Shown here in pieces: positions 1 through 7,864 of a DNA stretch of 64,000 nucleotides. The stretch spans positions 186,001 through 250,000 of the forward strand of contig BGOK01000002.1 in the NCBI GenBank assembly GCA_003569205.1, in the 5' to 3' direction. Origin of the DNA: Verrucomicrobiota bacterium. Lineage in GTDB: Bacteria; Verrucomicrobiota; Verrucomicrobiia; Opitutales; UBA953. A program made the position numbers and the translations under genes. The notes beneath the pieces were generated by a model. The model had not been told where the DNA came from and did no database searches. It worked only from the letters and a program-made list of their open reading frames with translations. Positions within the stretch are counted from its first letter, which is position 1; every line of letters starts with the position of its first letter.

Positions 1-1
1 C

Positions 2-631
2 CGCGGCCTGATGACTCGCCATGGTTGCGAGAGCGCCTGCCATGGCTATGTGGTCGGTCGCCTGACCTACCCCGGTTATGTCTGCATCTCCGTGAACGAC
101 GAAATCGTCCATGGGATCGGTGCCCCTGATCGCATCATCCGCGACGGCGACCTCGTCTCGCTCGACGTCGTCGTCCGCCGCGAGGGCTTTATTGGCGACA
201 ACGCCCGGACCATCGTGGTCGGCAACGCCCCCGCCGAAGCTCTCGCCCTCTGCCGGGACACCGAAAATGCCCTCCATGCCGGCATCGCGGCCGTGAAGCC
301 CGGGAATAGGGTAGGGGACATCTCAGCTGCTATCCAAGCGGCCTTAAGCCCCCAGGGGTACGGCATCGTCCGTGACTTCGTGGGCCATGGCGTTGGGCGC
401 CAGATGCACGAAGAGCCGCAAATCCCTAATTTCGGTAAGGCTGGAACTGGACCTAAACTACTGGCTGGTATGGCTTTAGCCATTGAGCCTATGGTAAATT
501 TAGGCACCCATAAGATCATTATGGCGGCCGACGGTTGGACCGCTCGGACCGCTGACGGCAAGGTTTCCGCCCACTTCGAACACACTGTTTTAGTGACCGA
601 AAAAGGGGCTGAAATCCTGACCCTGCCATAA
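2..631 (+). CDS. map: Methionine aminopeptidase, type I, C-terminal part (5' end outside window)
   Basis: Removes the initiator Met from new proteins in the cytosol. The reading frame is already open at the window edge, so the start lies upstream and only about 209 residues are visible. All five metal ligands of the M24 pita-bread fold can be placed: the two Asp in SLDVVV and GDNAR, the His in VGHGVGRQ, the Glu in AIEPMV, and the Glu in FEHTVLVTE near the end. The conserved CHGY region is present at the visible N-terminus. It lies 79 bases before rpsM, a usual position at the head of the alpha ribosomal operon, but infA and rpmJ, which often sit between the two, are absent here. Identity is secure; only the true start is unknown. 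Confidence 0.95.
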   Translation, partial: RGLMTRHGCESACHGYVVGRLTYPGYVCISVNDEIVHGIGAPDRIIRDGDLVSLDVVVRREGFIGDNARTIVVGNAPAEALALCRDTENALHAGIAAVKPGNRVGDISAAIQAALSPQGYGIVRDFVGHGVGRQMHEEPQIPNFGKAGTGPKLLAGMALAIEPMVNLGTHKIIMAADGWTARTADGKVSAHFEHTVLVTEKGAEILTLP

Positions 632-710
632 ACTATATTTTTTGCTTCCAAATCCACCCAGAACCTTCAAGTTCCGACCTCTTTCCCACCTTCCAACCAG
701 CACGGACACC

Positions 711-1091
711 ATGCCACGAATCCTCGGCGTAGACATTCCCAATAACAAGAAAGTAGAGTACTCGCTCCGCTACATCTATGGCATCGGCCCCTGCCGCGCC
801 ACAGAGATTTGCGATGCCCTCGGCTTCGACCCCGCCATGCGCGCGTCGAATCTGTCGGAAGAGCAGCTCAACAAGATTGTCGAGTACATCGTCCGCATGG
901 GCTATAAGTGCGAGGGTGACCTCCGCCGCGACATCGCGCAGAACTTGAAGCGTCTCCAGGCCATCAAGTGCTACCGCGGTCTCCGCCACTTCCGCGGCCT
1001 CCCGGTCCGTGGTCAGCGTACCCGGACCAACGCTCGTACTCGTAAGGGTAAGCGTAAGACCGTCGGCGTCGCCGCGGCCCCTGCTAAGTAA
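711..1091 (+). CDS. rpsM: 30S ribosomal protein uS13
   Basis: Head protein of the small subunit that contacts the P-site tRNA and 50S bridges. The 126-residue product starts [10 protein letters not shown], has the helix-hairpin-helix region IYGIGPCRA near residue 20, and ends in the usual basic tail with [14 protein letters not shown]. The frame is open further upstream to 642, but only the ATG at 711 gives the family N-terminus. No Shine-Dalgarno motif precedes it. It heads the rpsM-rpsK-rpsD-rpoA-rplQ run, with 27 bases to rpsK. Confidence 0.97.
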   Translation: MPRILGVDIPNNKKVEYSLRYIYGIGPCRATEICDALGFDPAMRASNLSEEQLNKIVEYIVRMGYKCEGDLRRDIAQNLKRLQAIKCYRGLRHFRGLPVRGQRTRTNARTRKGKRKTVGVAAAPAK

Positions 1092-1118
1092 TCATTTAAC
1101 CACTACATATATTTCCCG

Positions 1119-1682
1119 ATGAGCGAAGAAGCCCCCAAGACCCCCAAGGCACGCAAGCCCAAGGCCACCGCGCCTGACGCTGCTGCTACTGCCGCCGCCG
1201 CCCCGGTGACCGACGTCACCGCTGCCGCGGGTGCTGCCCCTGCGGCTGCCCCCGAGCGCAAGGAGATCACCGCCAAGGAACTCCTTGGTGAAGAAATCGG
1301 CGAGATTAAGGTGCGTCGCGCCAAGGGCTCGAAGAACATCACCGTGGGTATCGTCCACGTCCTCGCGACTTTCAATAACACCAAGGTTACCATCACCGAT
1401 GCCAACGGAAACGTGATCTCTTGGGGTAGCGCCGGTCGCCACCAGTTCCGTGGTTCCCGCAAGTCCACCGCTTACGCCGCTCAGGTCGTCTGCCAAGAAG
1501 CCGCCAAGCTCGCTATGGCGCACGGCCTCAAGGACGTCTCCGTTCGCGTGAAGGGTCCAGGTATGGGTCGCGACAGCGCCATCCGTGCCTTGCAGCTCCT
1601 CGGCCTCAACGTCTCTTCGATCGTCGACACCACGCCGATTCCTCACAACGGCTGCCGCCCGCCCAAGCGTCGCCGCGTCTAA
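1119..1682 (+). CDS. rpsK: 30S ribosomal protein uS11 with Ala/Pro-rich N-terminal extension
   Basis: Platform protein of the 30S subunit near the Shine-Dalgarno helix of 16S rRNA. The product is 187 residues, against about 125-130 usual. The canonical domain begins near residue 60 ([20 protein letters not shown]) and ends with [11 protein letters not shown], the normal terminus. Residues 1-58 are an Ala/Pro/Lys/Glu-rich low-complexity extension with codon use like the rest. An internal start would need a Met at the domain boundary and none is there, so the extension is probably translated. The start at 1119 lacks a Shine-Dalgarno motif. Confidence 0.95.
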   Translation: MSEEAPKTPKARKPKATAPDAAATAAAAPVTDVTAAAGAAPAAAPERKEITAKELLGEEIGEIKVRRAKGSKNITVGIVHVLATFNNTKVTITDANGNVISWGSAGRHQFRGSRKSTAYAAQVVCQEAAKLAMAHGLKDVSVRVKGPGMGRDSAIRALQLLGLNVSSIVDTTPIPHNGCRPPKRRRV

Positions 1683-1768
1683 GTCTTTCCCGCTTTCCGC
1701 ATCACCGTCCGGTTATGGCAACCCGGGCGGGTCCTTCCCTCCGCCACCTCTACTCATAAAAAACTCCT

Positions 1769-2377
1769 ATGTCTCGTTACACCGGTCCCACCACGAAGCT
1801 CAACCGTCGCTTCGGCCAGAATATTTTCCCCACCTCCAAGGGTGAAGAGCGCCGTCCATACCCTCCGGGTATCCACGGTAAGACCACGCGCCGCAAGGTG
1901 TCCGAATACGGCGTCGGCCTCAATGAGAAGCAAAAGCTTCGCATGATGTACGGCATGACTGAAAAGCAGTTCCGCCTTTCCTTTGAGCGCGCTAAGCGTC
2001 AAGGCGGCGTCGCTGGTGACAACTTCCTCCGCATCCTGGAGACCCGCCTCGACAACGTCGTCTTCCGCCTCGGCTTCGCTAACTCCCGCTCCGCCGCTCG
2101 CCAGCTCGTCTCCCACGGCCACGTCCGTATCGACGGCCGTAAGGTAGACGTCGCCAGCTTCACCGTCGCCCCCGGCCACGAGATTGAAATCCGCGACCGT
2201 ACCTCCTCCAAGCAGCTCGCCACCCGCGCCATCGAAGAAGGCCAGGGTCGTGCCGCCCCTGCCTGGCTCGTCACCTTGACTGACCAACTCAAGGGTCAGA
2301 TGGTTCGTGAACCCGCGAAGGAAGAACTCCCTCGCGACATCAACGTCCAGATCATCGTCGAATTCTACAGCCGCTAA
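1769..2377 (+). CDS. rpsD: 30S ribosomal protein uS4
   Basis: Primary 16S rRNA-binding protein, in many bacteria also the translational repressor of this operon. The 202-residue product has the basic N-terminal domain followed by an S4 RNA-binding domain at about residues 92-155 (RLDNVVFRLGFANSRSAARQLVSHGH). It is the zinc-free form: the N-terminal Cys cluster of C+ S4 proteins is absent. The start at 1769 follows an AT-rich spacer without a ribosome-binding motif. It sits between rpsK and rpoA as in most bacteria. Confidence 0.97.
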   Translation: MSRYTGPTTKLNRRFGQNIFPTSKGEERRPYPPGIHGKTTRRKVSEYGVGLNEKQKLRMMYGMTEKQFRLSFERAKRQGGVAGDNFLRILETRLDNVVFRLGFANSRSAARQLVSHGHVRIDGRKVDVASFTVAPGHEIEIRDRTSSKQLATRAIEEGQGRAAPAWLVTLTDQLKGQMVREPAKEELPRDINVQIIVEFYSR

Positions 2378-2407
2378 CCCTCAGCCCATCCTCACGGAAC
2401 CAACGTC

Positions 2408-3424
2408 ATGTCTAAGCGTCTCGGAAAATTCGAACTCCCCAAGGGCCTCAAGAAAGAGGAAGCATCCGCTTCCGGTACTTTCGCCCGTTACAGCGCCGAG
2501 CCTTTTGAGACAGGCTTCGGTCACACGATCGGCAATTCGCTGCGTCGCGTACTCCTGAGCTCCATCGAAGGTGCCGCCATCTCGGCTGTCACCATCGAAG
2601 GCGTCCAGCATGAGTTCCAGCCCATCGAAGGGGTCGTCGAAGACGTCACCGAAATCGTGCTGAACCTCAAGAAAGTCCGCATCCGCACCGAAGCGAACAA
2701 GCGCGAAGCTTTCAAGGGTACCATCGACGTCAATAAGACGGGCGTGATCAAAGCTTCCGACATCAAGTTTGAAACCAAGGGTGCCTCGGTATCCCTCGTC
2801 AATCCCGACACCATTATCTGCACGCTCGATCGCAAGCGCCGCTTCTTCGCTGAAGTGGAAGTGAGCATCGGCCGCAGCTGGGCTTCCGCCGAGGAAAACA
2901 AGAAGCCTGAACAGGCGATCGGTTCGATCCCTGTCGACTCCCTCTTCTCGCCCGTCACCGTCGTCAAGTACGCCGTTGAAAGCACCCGCGTCGGCCAGAT
3001 GACCGACTACGATAAGCTGGTTCTCGAAATCTCCACCGACGGCCGCATCTCCCCGGACGAGGCCCTCAAGGAAGCGTCCGCCATCCTGCGTCACCACCTC
3101 GCCGTGTTCGACACCGTCTCCGCCGAGCCGGTTGAGTTCGAATCCGGTAAGTCTGAGGTGACCGAAGAGGTCAATCGCCTCCGCAAGCTCCTCAATATGT
3201 CGGTTAACGAAATCGAGCTCTCGGTTCGTGCCGCTAATTGCCTCAACAACGCCAACATCAACACCGTTGGTGAACTGGCGATGAAGACGGAGCAGGAGAT
3301 GCTCAAGTACCGTAACTTCGGCAAGAAGTCGTTGAACGAAATCAAGGCTAAGCTCGAACAACTCGGCCTGTCCCTCGGCCAGAAGATTGACGAGCGTCTG
3401 CTCGACAAGGGCGTTAACTCCTAA
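2408..3424 (+). CDS. rpoA: DNA-directed RNA polymerase subunit alpha
   Basis: Nucleates assembly of RNA polymerase and contacts UP elements and activators through its C-terminal domain. The 338-residue product shows the N-terminal dimerisation domain (GFGHTIGNSLRRVLLSS near residues 38-54), a linker near 240-255, and the helix-hairpin-helix alpha-CTD (SVRAANCLNNANINTVGEL then FGKKSLNEIK). Length and order match the family. It lies between rpsD and rplQ with short spacers, so it is co-transcribed with the ribosomal genes. Confidence 0.98.
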   Translation: MSKRLGKFELPKGLKKEEASASGTFARYSAEPFETGFGHTIGNSLRRVLLSSIEGAAISAVTIEGVQHEFQPIEGVVEDVTEIVLNLKKVRIRTEANKREAFKGTIDVNKTGVIKASDIKFETKGASVSLVNPDTIICTLDRKRRFFAEVEVSIGRSWASAEENKKPEQAIGSIPVDSLFSPVTVVKYAVESTRVGQMTDYDKLVLEISTDGRISPDEALKEASAILRHHLAVFDTVSAEPVEFESGKSEVTEEVNRLRKLLNMSVNEIELSVRAANCLNNANINTVGELAMKTEQEMLKYRNFGKKSLNEIKAKLEQLGLSLGQKIDERLLDKGVNS

Positions 3425-3439
3425 TCACCACATCCTCTC

Positions 3440-3901
3440 ATGCGTCACCGCTCTCACCACAATGTCCTGGGGGTCAAGACGGCCCACCGTCGCTCCCTCG
3501 TCGCGAATCTCGCGGCTGCTCTCTTCACTAACGCTCGTATTACGACCACGCTTGCCCGCGCTCGTGCTGTCCGTCCGTATGCTGAGCGCCTCATCACGCT
3601 CGCCAAGAAGGCTGAACAGGCCACCGACAAAGGCGTCAAGCTGCACTACTACCGTCTCGCCCTCGCCCGTATCCGCAACGAGGACGCCTGCCACCTGCTC
3701 TTCACCGAGCGCGTGAAGCAGTTCCTCGCCCGTAACGGCGGTTTCACCCGTATCTACAAGATTGGCAACCGTAAGGGTGACGCTGCGGAAACGGCGCTCA
3801 TCGAGCTCGTGGGTAAGGACGACAAGACCCCGGCCATGACGCCCAAGGCCAAGACGGCCCGTAAGCCTAAAGTTAAGAAAGAAGTGGCCGCACAGGCCTA
3901 A
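3440..3901 (+). CDS. rplQ: 50S ribosomal protein bL17
   Basis: Large-subunit protein near the tunnel exit. The 153-residue product has the conserved N-terminus MRHRSHHNVLGVKTAHRRSL and the core up to about residue 120 (IYKIGNRKGDAAETALIEL), followed by a Lys/Ala-rich tail of about 30 residues, common in this family. Last gene of the operon, 15 bases after rpoA and followed by a terminator hairpin. Confidence 0.97.
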   Translation: MRHRSHHNVLGVKTAHRRSLVANLAAALFTNARITTTLARARAVRPYAERLITLAKKAEQATDKGVKLHYYRLALARIRNEDACHLLFTERVKQFLARNGGFTRIYKIGNRKGDAAETALIELVGKDDKTPAMTPKAKTARKPKVKKEVAAQA

Positions 3902-3924
3902 CCTCCTTGGCTTAGGCGCCTATC

Positions 3925-3966
3925 CGAGACGCGTTCGCCTTCACTGGCGGCGCGTCTCGCCTTTTT
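3925..3966 (+). terminator. Rho-independent terminator of the alpha ribosomal operon
   Basis: A 9-bp stem CGAGACGCG (3925-3933) pairs with CGCGTCTCG (3951-3959), with an inner CGCC/GGCG stem, followed by CTTTTT. It lies 24 bases after the rplQ stop and before the next gene on the same strand. Confidence 0.85.
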
Positions 3967-3986
3967 AACCCCTCCCACTCCCTGCC

Positions 3987-4223
3987 ATGCTTCAGCCCGT
4001 CGATCTCAGTGTCTTCCTGGCCTTTGTCGCTGGGCTTGTCGTGCTGGGGCTGTTTGGCCTTCAGGCGTGGTATGATCGCCGGGACGCACTCTTGTTTGAT
4101 CATCGCCGCTTGAATTCGGCTTTCTGCTGCACCCGCTGTTCCCTGACCTTTGTTCGGCCCCGTCGCCGCGAAGAGGCTACCTGTCCCCACTGCGGCTGGA
4201 ACAATGTTCGCCTCAAGTTCTGA
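3987..4223 (+). CDS. Small membrane-anchored zinc-ribbon protein, function unknown
   Basis: A 78-residue protein not recognised as a named family. Residues about 8-27 form one hydrophobic segment ([17 protein letters not shown]), so the protein is probably anchored by its N-terminus. The C-terminal half carries two Cys pairs, CCTRC and CPHC, separated by about 16 residues with basic content between. This is a zinc-ribbon pattern; the trailing GWNNVRLKF resembles rubredoxin-like ribbons. Twenty bases separate it from guaA, so the two are probably co-transcribed downstream of the alpha-operon terminator. The role is unknown; a redox or nucleic-acid-linked function would be a guess. Confidence 0.7.
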   Translation: MLQPVDLSVFLAFVAGLVVLGLFGLQAWYDRRDALLFDHRRLNSAFCCTRCSLTFVRPRRREEATCPHCGWNNVRLKF

Positions 4224-4243
4224 ACCCCTTTAACTTCCCCTCC

Positions 4244-5800
4244 ATGGCTCCCCAGTCCATCGCAATTCTCGATTTTGGCTCGCAGTTGACCAAGGTCATC
4301 GCGCGCCGCATCCGCGAGTGCAACGTCCACTCCCGTATTTATCCCTTCGGCGTCACCCCCGAAACCCTGCGCGCCGATGGCGTCGTTGGCGTCATCCTCT
4401 CCGGTGGCCCGGATAGCGTGAAGGCGAAGGGCTCGCCCCATCCGCACTCTGGCATCTTCGAGATGGGCCTGCCGGTCTTGGGTATCTGCTACGGCGTCCA
4501 GTTGATGGGACAGATGCTTGGGGGCAACGTCGCCAGCAGCTCGCACCGCGAATACGGCCATGGCACCCTGTCTTTCCGCAAGGGTTCGCAGTTACTGCAG
4601 GGGCTTAAGTCTCCGCTTCGCATCTGGAATTCGCACGGCGACAAGATCACGCGTCTCCCTCGGGGCTTCAAGGCCGTGGCTTCCACGGAGAATTCCGAGT
4701 GCGCAGTGATTGAAGACCCGAAGCGTCGTTTCTACGGAATCCAGTTCCACCCGGAAGTGGCCCACTCCGAGCGCGGCATCGATATCCTCCGCAACTTCTT
4801 GTTCCGCATCTGCGCCGCCAAGCCGACCTGGAAGATGGACGACTACGTCGCGACGGCGGTTCGCGAAATCCGCGAAAAGGTCGGCAAGGCTCAGGTTATC
4901 CTCGGCCTCTCCGGCGGCGTCGATTCCTCCGTGGCCGCGGCCCTCATCCAACGCGCCATTGGCAAGCAACTGACCTGCGTCTTCGTCGACAACGGCCTGC
5001 TCCGTCTCAACGAACGCGCCCAAGTCGAGCAGATGTTCCGCGGCAAGTTCAAGGTCGACCTCCGCGTCGTCGACGCTTCGGAGACCTTCCTCCGTAAGCT
5101 CAAGGGCGTCACCGACCCCGAGCGCAAGCGCAAGATCATCGGCCATGAGTTCATCAAGGTCTTCGAGCGCTCTATCAAGGAGGTCCAGGGCAAGAAGAAG
5201 GGGAAGGTTGAATTCCTCGCGCAAGGTACGCTCTACCCGGACGTCATTGAATCGCTTTCACCTAACGGTGGCCCCGCGGCCACCATCAAGAGCCACCATA
5301 ATGTGGGCGGCCTGCCCAAGCATATGAAATTGAAGCTGCTCGAGCCGTTGCGCGAGCTCTTCAAGGACGAGGTCCGTGCCCTCGGCGAAGCCCTCGGTCT
5401 ACCGCATGACATGGTCTGGCGTCACCCGTTCCCGGGTCCTGGCCTAGCGGTCCGTATCTGCGGTGACATCACCAAGGAGCGCCTCGAAGTGCTCCGGAAG
5501 GCCGACGACATCTTCATTAGCGAACTGCGTTCCTCGGGCCAATACGCCAAGGTCTGGCAAGCGTTCGCCGTCTTCCTCCCGGTGCGCAGCGTCGGCGTCA
5601 TGGGCGATGGTCGCACCTACGACAATGTTTGCGCCCTGCGCGCAGTGACTTCTTCCGATGCCATGACGGCCGATTGGGCCCGTTTGCCCTATGATGTCCT
5701 CCAGCGTGCCTCGACACGTATCATCAACGAAGTGAAGGGCATCAATCGCGTGGTCTACGACGTCTCTTCCAAGCCGCCGGCGACTATCGAGTGGGAATAG
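4244..5800 (+). CDS. guaA: GMP synthase (glutamine-hydrolysing)
   Basis: Converts XMP, ATP and glutamine to GMP, the last step of guanine nucleotide synthesis. The 518-residue product has the class I amidotransferase domain first, with nucleophile Cys82 in GICYGVQLM and His169/Glu171 in FHPEV. The ATP-pyrophosphatase domain follows, with the P-loop SGGVDSS at 223-229. The C-terminal dimerisation domain ends in IEWE, as in other GuaA proteins. Length is normal (about 510-525). The start at 4244 gives the expected N-terminus ([10 protein letters not shown]) and has no ribosome-binding motif. Confidence 0.98.
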   Translation: MAPQSIAILDFGSQLTKVIARRIRECNVHSRIYPFGVTPETLRADGVVGVILSGGPDSVKAKGSPHPHSGIFEMGLPVLGICYGVQLMGQMLGGNVASSSHREYGHGTLSFRKGSQLLQGLKSPLRIWNSHGDKITRLPRGFKAVASTENSECAVIEDPKRRFYGIQFHPEVAHSERGIDILRNFLFRICAAKPTWKMDDYVATAVREIREKVGKAQVILGLSGGVDSSVAAALIQRAIGKQLTCVFVDNGLLRLNERAQVEQMFRGKFKVDLRVVDASETFLRKLKGVTDPERKRKIIGHEFIKVFERSIKEVQGKKKGKVEFLAQGTLYPDVIESLSPNGGPAATIKSHHNVGGLPKHMKLKLLEPLRELFKDEVRALGEALGLPHDMVWRHPFPGPGLAVRICGDITKERLEVLRKADDIFISELRSSGQYAKVWQAFAVFLPVRSVGVMGDGRTYDNVCALRAVTSSDAMTADWARLPYDVLQRASTRIINEVKGINRVVYDVSSKPPATIEWE

Positions 5801-5853
5801 GCTGAGGTTTGCCCCGTTGACACCTTCGCCGCGCCCCCTTTCCTTGCAGGCTC

Positions 5854-7403
5854 GTGGCTGAACCCGCTTTCCAGGTCATCGCGCGCCGCTGGCGCCCCCG
5901 CCGCTTCGACGAACTCGTCGGGCAGGAGCACATCGTGCGGACCCTCCGGAACGCCCTGACGAGTAAGCAGCTGGCCCACGCCTACTTGTTTGTGGGTCCG
6001 CGTGGCACGGGGAAGACGACGACGGCCCGCGTGCTGGCAAAGGCTTTGAATTGTTCTGGTGGCCCGAAGGCCGACTTTTCCTTGGATGACCCGGTCAGCC
6101 TGGCGATCGAAGCCGGCAGCTGTCTAGATGTCATCGAAATCGACGCGGCTTCTAACCGTAAGCTCGAGGACGCCCAGAAGATCCGCGAGGAGTGCCAGTT
6201 CGCTCCCTCTAACTGTCCCTACAAGGTCTTCATCATCGACGAAGTCCACCAGCTGACGAAGGAGGCTTTCAATGCTTTGCTCAAGACGCTCGAAGAGCCG
6301 CCACCCTGGGTGAAGTTCATCCTGGCGACGACCGAGGCCGACAAGGTCCTGCCGACCATCACTTCGCGTTGCCAGCGGCTCGAATTCCACCCGATCTCCG
6401 AAGAGGTCATCGCCGCCCAGTTGACGCGTATCGTCAAGGCCGACGGCGTCACGGCCGATCAGGATGCGCTCACCGCCATCGCCCGTCTCGCCAATGGCGG
6501 GATGCGCGACTCGCAGTCCATCCTCGACCAAGTCATCTCGTTCGCAGGCAAGAAGGTCACCGAAGCCGATGTGCTTTCGATTTACGGCCTAGCTTCCGCC
6601 CAGCAGGTCCAAGACCTCGGGAAGGCTATCGCTACGGGCGACGGCAAGACGGTTTTGGCTTTGTGCGACGCCTTCCATGCCGAAGGCCGCGACTTACTCC
6701 GCGTGCTGGCCGACCTACAAGGTCGTGTCCGTCAGACGGTCTTGGACTCGGTGAAGTCGGGCGGCACGAGCGCCCTGTTGGGCGGTAGTTTGGCGACCGA
6801 GCAGTTGGTGCGTCTTTTGGAATGCCTGCAGGCGGGCGAGCAGGGTATTCGCCAAGGGCTCTCCCCCCGCGCGAACTTTGAGGTGACGTTGTTAAAGGCC
6901 ATCGAGCAAAGTAGGTCGCGATCTATAGATAGCCTCATCAAAGATATCGCCGCTGCCGCAGCCGGTCTCCCTCGGGAGCCCGGCCAAAAAAAAATAAACC
7001 CATCGCCGGCGACACCAGCGGCAGAGGTGGTGGCTCCACGAGTAGCTGAGCCTATGCCCGGCCCCGTGGCCGAATCGGTTATTTTGGTCGCGAAGCCCGT
7101 GGCCATATCTGCGGCCGCTTCACGTGTAGACGAGGCCGAAGAGTTGCCGATACCGCAACTGTCCGAGGAAGAGGCTATCATCGCGGAAAACCGCGAAGCG
7201 GAATCCTTCAACTTTGTCTTAAAGGCTTGCCTGCGGTCACCGTTGCGGAGGTCGGCAAAGCATCCTTCCCCGGCGAAGAGGATTTTGACCATGCCGTAGC
7301 CTCATTGCCGCCGGGGCTCGCCGAGAAGCTACGCATCACCTTGGGCGCCGAGTTCACGGCCTTGCGCCCCATTGCCGTCGGCAAGCTCCGCAAGCCGCTC
7401 TAA
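5854..7403 (+). CDS. dnaX: DNA polymerase III subunits gamma/tau, frame break near the 3' end
   Basis: Clamp-loader ATPase of the replicative polymerase. The GTG at 5854 starts the family N-terminus. Seen: Walker A GPRGTGKTT, Walker B with IIDEVH, the SRC sensor region, then domain III. The Cys4 zinc module normally between Walker A and the DVIEIDAAS motif is replaced by a stretch with only two Cys, far apart. At 6986-6994 a run of nine A lies at the end of domain III, positioned like slippage sites that make gamma in some bacteria. The frame then continues through a Pro/Ala-rich linker. Near 7221 it must step back one base (one A missing in AAA) to continue as GLPAVTVAEVGKASFPGEED and end at 7403, two bases before the next start. 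Without the break the last 22 residues look like noise. Corrected length is about 516 residues. Confidence 0.9.
6985..6997 (+). promoter_or_regulatory. Possible transcriptional or translational slippage site in dnaX (A9)
   Basis: Nine consecutive A (6986-6994) are followed by TAAA. In the zero frame they read CAA AAA AAA ATA and tau continues. Loss of one A in the message gives TAA at once. Gain of one A, or a -1 ribosomal slip, gives a stop at 7047-7049. Both outcomes end the protein after about 380-400 residues, the size of gamma. The run length itself may be affected by the indel errors seen elsewhere in this assembly. Confidence 0.5.
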
Positions 7404-7405
7404 AC

Positions 7406-7864
7406 GTGGCCAAGGTTTTCGAGGTCGGCCTGATTTCTGACACGCACGGGAAGATGCGCCCCGAGGCCTTACTCGCACTCGAAGGCTGCGCGGTTATTTT
7501 TCATGCGGGTGATGTGTGCGGAGAGGCCGTCCTGGAGGATTTGGCCACCGTGGCGCCTTGTTACGCCGTGGCTGGTAACTGCGACGCGGACCCCGAATTA
7601 CCCCTGATCATTCAACAGGAAGTGGGCGGGGTCCGTTTGCTCATCCACCACGGCCACTTGCCAGTGGATGTGGCCCGTTTCCGTCCCGATGTCGTGGTGA
7701 CCGGCCATACGCACGTTCCCAAGATTGAGCAGGTCGGCTCCGTGCTTTATGTGAACCCGGGGAGCGCGGGTCCGCGTCGATTCAACCTTCCGGTGACGGT
7801 CGCGCGGCTCACAATCAGTGATGGCCGCTCCGCCGCCCGCCTCATCGAACTTCCGGTCGTATGA
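7406..7864 (+). CDS. YfcE/MJ0936-type metallophosphoesterase
   Basis: Small phosphodiesterase of the calcineurin-like superfamily with two metal ions. The 152-residue product shows the ligand motifs in order: SDTHG near the start, HAGDV around residue 32, GNCD near 57, HHGH near 75, and the GHTHVP motif near 95, followed by VNPGSAG. The GTG at 7406 is the only start giving this N-terminus. It lies two bases after the dnaX stop and overlaps hrpB by four bases (ATGA), so the three are probably translated from one message. The physiological substrate cannot be read from sequence. Confidence 0.88.
   Translation: MAKVFEVGLISDTHGKMRPEALLALEGCAVIFHAGDVCGEAVLEDLATVAPCYAVAGNCDADPELPLIIQQEVGGVRLLIHHGHLPVDVARFRPDVVVTGHTHVPKIEQVGSVLYVNPGSAGPRRFNLPVTVARLTISDGRSAARLIELPVV

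Noticed and set aside
7215-7230. Programmed -1 frameshift making the dnaX C-terminus.
   Set aside because: The site CTTAAAG is not an X-XXY-YYZ heptamer, and the continued zero frame codes for only about 22 meaningless residues. The A9 run upstream is the better candidate for real slippage.
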